Made by a program: the position numbers and the translations under genes. The notes under the pieces were generated by a model. That model was not told the DNA's origin. It ran no database searches and saw only the letters and a list, made by a program, of their open reading frames with translations. From Collimonas sp. OK607 (GTDB lineage: Bacteria; Pseudomonadota; Gammaproteobacteria; Burkholderiales; Burkholderiaceae_D): a DNA stretch of 64,000 nucleotides. Numbering within the stretch: the first letter of the stretch is position 1; each line of letters begins with the position of its first letter. The stretch covers positions 124,001-188,000 of the forward strand of contig NZ_FOKF01000005.1 in the NCBI RefSeq assembly GCF_900111995.1. The letters are read 5' to 3'. Below, in pieces: positions 62,740-64,000 of the stretch.

Positions 62740-63198
62740 ATGATTAGCCTTCAGGTGAATGGTCTTGCAGTAGAAGTCGACGTCGCGCCAGATACCCCTT
62801 TGTTGTGGGTGCTGCGCGAAAATCTCAAACTGACCGGCAGCAAATTCGGCTGCGGCATCGCTGCCTGCGGCGCGTGTACCGTGCATGTTGGCGGCAACGC
62901 GGTGCGCTCTTGTTCGTATCCCGTGTCTGCGGTCGGGCAACAGCAGGTGACTACTATCGAAGCTGTCGCCGCCGATCCGGTCGGCAAAGCGGTGCAAGTC
63001 GCCTGGATCAGGCATGACGTGCCGCAATGCGGTTATTGCCAGAGCGGGCAAGTGATGACGGCGGTGGATTTCCTCAAAAAGAAACGCCATCCGACCGAGG
63101 CCGAAGTGGTCGCCGCCATGGGTGGCAACCTGTGTCGCTGCGGCGCTTACCAGCGCATCAAGGCTGCGGTGCTGGATGCGTCTAAATCTTTAGCATAG
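62740..63198 (+). CDS. iorA: [2Fe-2S] subunit of isoquinoline 1-oxidoreductase-like molybdoenzyme
   Basis: A 152-residue iron-sulfur subunit of the xanthine oxidase family. The plant-type cluster has CGIAACGACTV and the Cys in AVRSCSYPV; the second cluster has CGYCQSGQV and GNLCRCGAYQ. A strong TTTTGGAG lies ahead of the ATG. The next gene, 9 bases away, is the molybdopterin subunit. This two-gene layout without a flavin gene is that of isoquinoline 1-oxidoreductase and related aldehyde oxidases that pass electrons to cytochromes. Confidence 0.85.
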   Translation: MISLQVNGLAVEVDVAPDTPLLWVLRENLKLTGSKFGCGIAACGACTVHVGGNAVRSCSYPVSAVGQQQVTTIEAVAADPVGKAVQVAWIRHDVPQCGYCQSGQVMTAVDFLKKKRHPTEAEVVAAMGGNLCRCGAYQRIKAAVLDASKSLA

Positions 63199-63207
63199 GG
63201 AGCCATC

Positions 63208-64000
63208 ATGTCTTCCGAATTCATTGCTGCAAATTCAGATTCAGCAACGCTGAAAAAATCGCGCCGCAAATTCCTGCAGGTCTCAGCCGTCACCGGCGCC
63301 GGGCTGGTTCTCGGTTTCTTTATTCCAGGCTTGGGGCGCGTGGCCGGCGCCCAGGCTGCCGCGCCCAAAATCTATCAGCCGAATGCCTTCCTGCGGGTGG
63401 GGCCGGACAATAGCGTGGTGGTACAGGTATCCAAAGTCGATATCGGCCAAGGCACGTTGACTGCGCTGCCGATGTTGTTGGCGGAGGAGCTGGATTGCGA
63501 CTGGACCAACGTGCGGGCCGAACTGGCCAAGGGCGAAGACGTCTTCCGCGATCCCGCATTCGGGATGCAGATGGTCGGCGGCTCCACCAGCATCGCGCAT
63601 AGTTTCCAGCAGTACCGTGAAGTCGGCGCGCGCGCCCGCAGCATGTTGGTTGCGGCCGCAGCTAGCCAATGGAAGGTCGATCCGGCTAAATGTAAAACCG
63701 CAAAAGGAGTCGTTATCGGCCCGGGTGGCCAGCGCCTGAGTTATGGATCGGTAGCCAACGCGGCGATGTCGTTGCCGGTGCCGGACAAGGTGCAGTTGAA
63801 GGATCCAAAGCAATTCACCATCATCGGCAAGGCGACGCCGCGGCTGGATACGCTCGCCAAGTCTAGCGGCCAGCAGAAATTCGGTATCGATCTCGATTTG
63901 CCGGGCATGAAAGTGGCGATGCTGGCACGGGCCGTGCCGTGGGGCGCCAAGATCACCAAATTCGACGACAGTGCGGCCAAGGCAATCCCCGGCGTACGCA
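63208..64000 (+). CDS. iorB: molybdopterin-binding subunit of isoquinoline 1-oxidoreductase-like enzyme (cut by window edge)
   Basis: The ATG at 63208 is followed by an open frame of 264 codons that runs off the right edge, so no stop is visible. The N-terminus has a twin-arginine signal (KKSRRKFLQVSAVTGAGLVL) and Ala-rich cleavage region. The mature part (YQPNAFLRVGPDNSVVVQVS, then DIGQGTLTALPMLLAEELD) shows the family pattern of the large subunit of xanthine oxidase-type enzymes. Export by the Tat pathway is characteristic of the IorB-type aldehyde oxidases. It follows the iron-sulfur subunit by nine bases. Substrate is unknown. Confidence 0.85.
   Translation, partial: MSSEFIAANSDSATLKKSRRKFLQVSAVTGAGLVLGFFIPGLGRVAGAQAAAPKIYQPNAFLRVGPDNSVVVQVSKVDIGQGTLTALPMLLAEELDCDWTNVRAELAKGEDVFRDPAFGMQMVGGSTSIAHSFQQYREVGARARSMLVAAAASQWKVDPAKCKTAKGVVIGPGGQRLSYGSVANAAMSLPVPDKVQLKDPKQFTIIGKATPRLDTLAKSSGQQKFGIDLDLPGMKVAMLARAVPWGAKITKFDDSAAKAIPGVR

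Overview
The window reads as chromosomal DNA of a betaproteobacterium of the Oxalobacteraceae type; Collimonas, Janthinobacterium and Herbaspirillum are the closest comparisons by gene content. The reasons are the moderately high GC content, dense short-spaced genes, many LysR regulators, a T6SS accessory set of the Burkholderiales kind, an assimilatory nitrate operon, and a CqsA/LqsA/JqsA-type autoinducer synthase. The genus is an inference. I saw no rRNA, tRNA, CRISPR array or complete insertion sequence.

1-12.3 kb: a LysR gene cut by the window edge, an alpha/beta hydrolase divergent from another LysR gene, an MFS carrier with a tiny overlapping membrane protein, a DTW-domain tRNA-modifying enzyme, a mini-DnaJ gene followed by three co-oriented genes of unknown function, fadH, and a secreted SGNH esterase divergent from its LysR neighbour. 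12.4-16.6 kb: a four-gene minus-strand operon coding for an FHA protein (TagH), a PP2C phosphatase, a PEGA-domain Ser/Thr kinase and a TssQ-like lipoprotein. This is a type VI secretion phospho-regulatory module, with no secretion structural genes in the window.

16.9-33.7 kb: alaC, proline iminopeptidase, a BON-like secreted protein, an amino-acid ABC binding protein, a gene broken by one TGA codon, an AT-rich membrane-protein gene, the aspT-aspD pair (aspartate/alanine decarboxylation cycle), a REP-like hairpin, a di-heme peroxidase divergent from a phosphoesterase with a Pho-box-like site between them, and a TetR-GST-PPOX group with a near-perfect operator. A MarR gene and a small membrane-protein gene carry the same octamer upstream.

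33.7-38.3 kb is the quorum-sensing island. A minus-strand operon (sensor kinase, atypical response regulator, LuxR solo) lies divergent from a PLP-dependent alpha-hydroxyketone autoinducer synthase gene. 38.3-43.2 kb holds small regulators, an orphan IS5-type N-terminal domain, a ProQ-domain protein and a WYL regulator/LysE exporter pair around a perfect palindrome.

43.2-51.8 kb is the nitrate/nitrite assimilation operon (transporter, nirB, nirD, FAD reductase, nitrate reductase). Its control region can be read almost completely: IHF site, sigma-54 promoter, two hexaloop hairpins of the ANTAR/NasR type, and an intrinsic terminator ahead of the first gene. 51.9-64 kb carries an MFS carrier, an M3 peptidase, a nested inverted repeat, a sulfite-oxidase-like molybdoenzyme with its cytochrome b and a periplasmic protein divergent from a two-component system, a geranylgeranyl-reductase-like flavoprotein, ogt, and the start of an isoquinoline-oxidoreductase-like molybdoenzyme operon that runs off the right edge.
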